A DNA stretch of 39,019 nt from Pseudonocardia halophobica (GTDB taxonomy: Bacteria > Actinomycetota > Actinomycetes > Mycobacteriales > Pseudonocardiaceae): positions 1 to 39,019 of the forward strand of contig NZ_BSFQ01000053.1 of assembly GCF_027922425.1 (NCBI RefSeq). Direction: 5' to 3'. The position numbers were made by a program, and so were the translations under genes. This document shows, one piece after another, positions 38,862-39,019 of this stretch. The notes under the pieces are model-generated. The model searched no databases. It was not told the DNA's origin and saw only the letters and a program-made list of their open reading frames with translations. Position 1 is the first letter of the stretch. Every line of letters begins with the position of its first letter.

Positions 38862-38981
38862 ATGGCCGGGAAGCACGACGAGGCCGAGAAGATGCGCGAC
38901 GACGTGCCGTCGACGATCGCGCGCTGTGAAGAGAATCGACCGCAGCCGGGCTACGCGGTCTTGTCGAGGGTGACCCGGTAG
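38862..38981 (+). pseudogene. ChaB-like gene, truncated after about 21 codons
   Basis: ATG 38862 with GGAGGAG upstream starts MAGKHDEAEKMRDDVPSTIA, which resembles the beginning of actinobacterial ChaB-family proteins (charged start, then DxPSTI-R-S). The expected continuation (KAQ...K-HDSA) is missing. After about codon 21 (near 38925) the frame runs through 19 unrelated residues, read antisense to a transposase tail, to TAG 38981. The likely cause is an insertion-sequence end joined here. The family match rests on a short segment from memory. Confidence 0.5.
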
Positions 38982-39019
38982 CCGAGGTTGTGGAGTTGGT
39001 GGATGAGCCGGTCGCGTTG
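38925..39019 (-). mobile_element. Terminal part of an insertion sequence (partial)
   Basis: A change of content begins near 38925. It contains the end of a transposase-like gene on the minus strand. The element continues beyond the window, so its terminal repeats, family and target duplication cannot be determined. Confidence 0.45.
38951..39019 (-). CDS. C-terminal tail of a putative transposase (partial)
   Basis: The last 22 codons, ending in TAG at 38953-38951, read QRDRLIHQLHNLGYRVTLDK plus two residues. The short pattern LxxLGYxVTL resembles the C-termini of several actinobacterial transposases (perhaps IS110-like), but the family cannot be fixed from so little sequence. Confidence 0.45.
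   Translation of the reverse strand, partial: QRDRLIHQLHNLGYRVTLDKTA

Overview
The window is about 39 kb of very GC-rich DNA with GTG/TTG starts, dense ATGA/GTGA gene overlaps and actinobacterial protein families (Holin-X, SigB/F-type sigma factors, ANTAR, MpaB, DUF2243, DUF6328). This suggests an actinomycete, most likely Pseudonocardia or a close relative; the genus is inferred from protein style, not proven. I read 41 complete genes, one gene tail at each end of the window, and one gene fragment next to the right-hand transposase tail.

Layout. 1-1534: the tail of an RsbW-like ATPase, then a leftward two-gene operon (DUF3618-like membrane-anchored protein, Holin-X protein). 1740-7140: a three-gene formate dehydrogenase operon whose catalytic subunit has an in-frame TGA (selenocysteine 199) followed by a SECIS-like hairpin. 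7264-9367: a STAS protein, a thioredoxin-reductase-like flavoprotein and a PPOX flavin protein. 9442-11467: STAS plus a GAF/SpoIIE phosphatase. 11533-14384: leftward DUF2243-CtaG membrane pair, divergent from an FAD oxidoreductase-Rieske fusion. 14391-16336: GAF-SpoIIE-HATPase protein overlapping a STAS antagonist. 16472-18802: Hsp20, an unknown protein and a metallo-beta-lactamase-fold protein. 18699-26879: a sigma-factor island with four SigB/F-type sigma genes in 8.2 kb, mixed with a STAS protein, a methyltransferase, two small unknown proteins, a manganese catalase and a hemerythrin protein. 27028-28592: two tandem STAS-HATPase fusions. 28649-33226: CheB-CheR/PAS-coiled-coil operon and a divergent second CheB, with no chemoreceptors or flagellar genes. 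33237-38844: GAF-ANTAR regulator, DUF6328, CinA-like, spore-photoproduct-lyase-like radical SAM protein, MpaB-like oxygenase, DUF2945 and an SDR. The right edge holds a ChaB-like fragment abutting a transposase tail.

How it fits together. The window looks like a general stress-response island: partner-switching parts (2 PP2C phosphatases, 4 stand-alone STAS proteins, HATPase modules, 4 sigma factors) next to typical effectors (catalase, Hsp20, hemerythrin, DNA repair, redox enzymes). By eye I find up to 14 sites of the form GNNT-N14-18-GGGTAN or a close variant, the SigB/SigF promoter type. They precede the selenoprotein FDH operon, one sigma gene and most effectors. Four sites form divergent pairs. 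At five, the start codon lies 8-9 nt after the -10 hexamer, which predicts leaderless mRNAs. The linked regulon is an inference from motifs and gene order.
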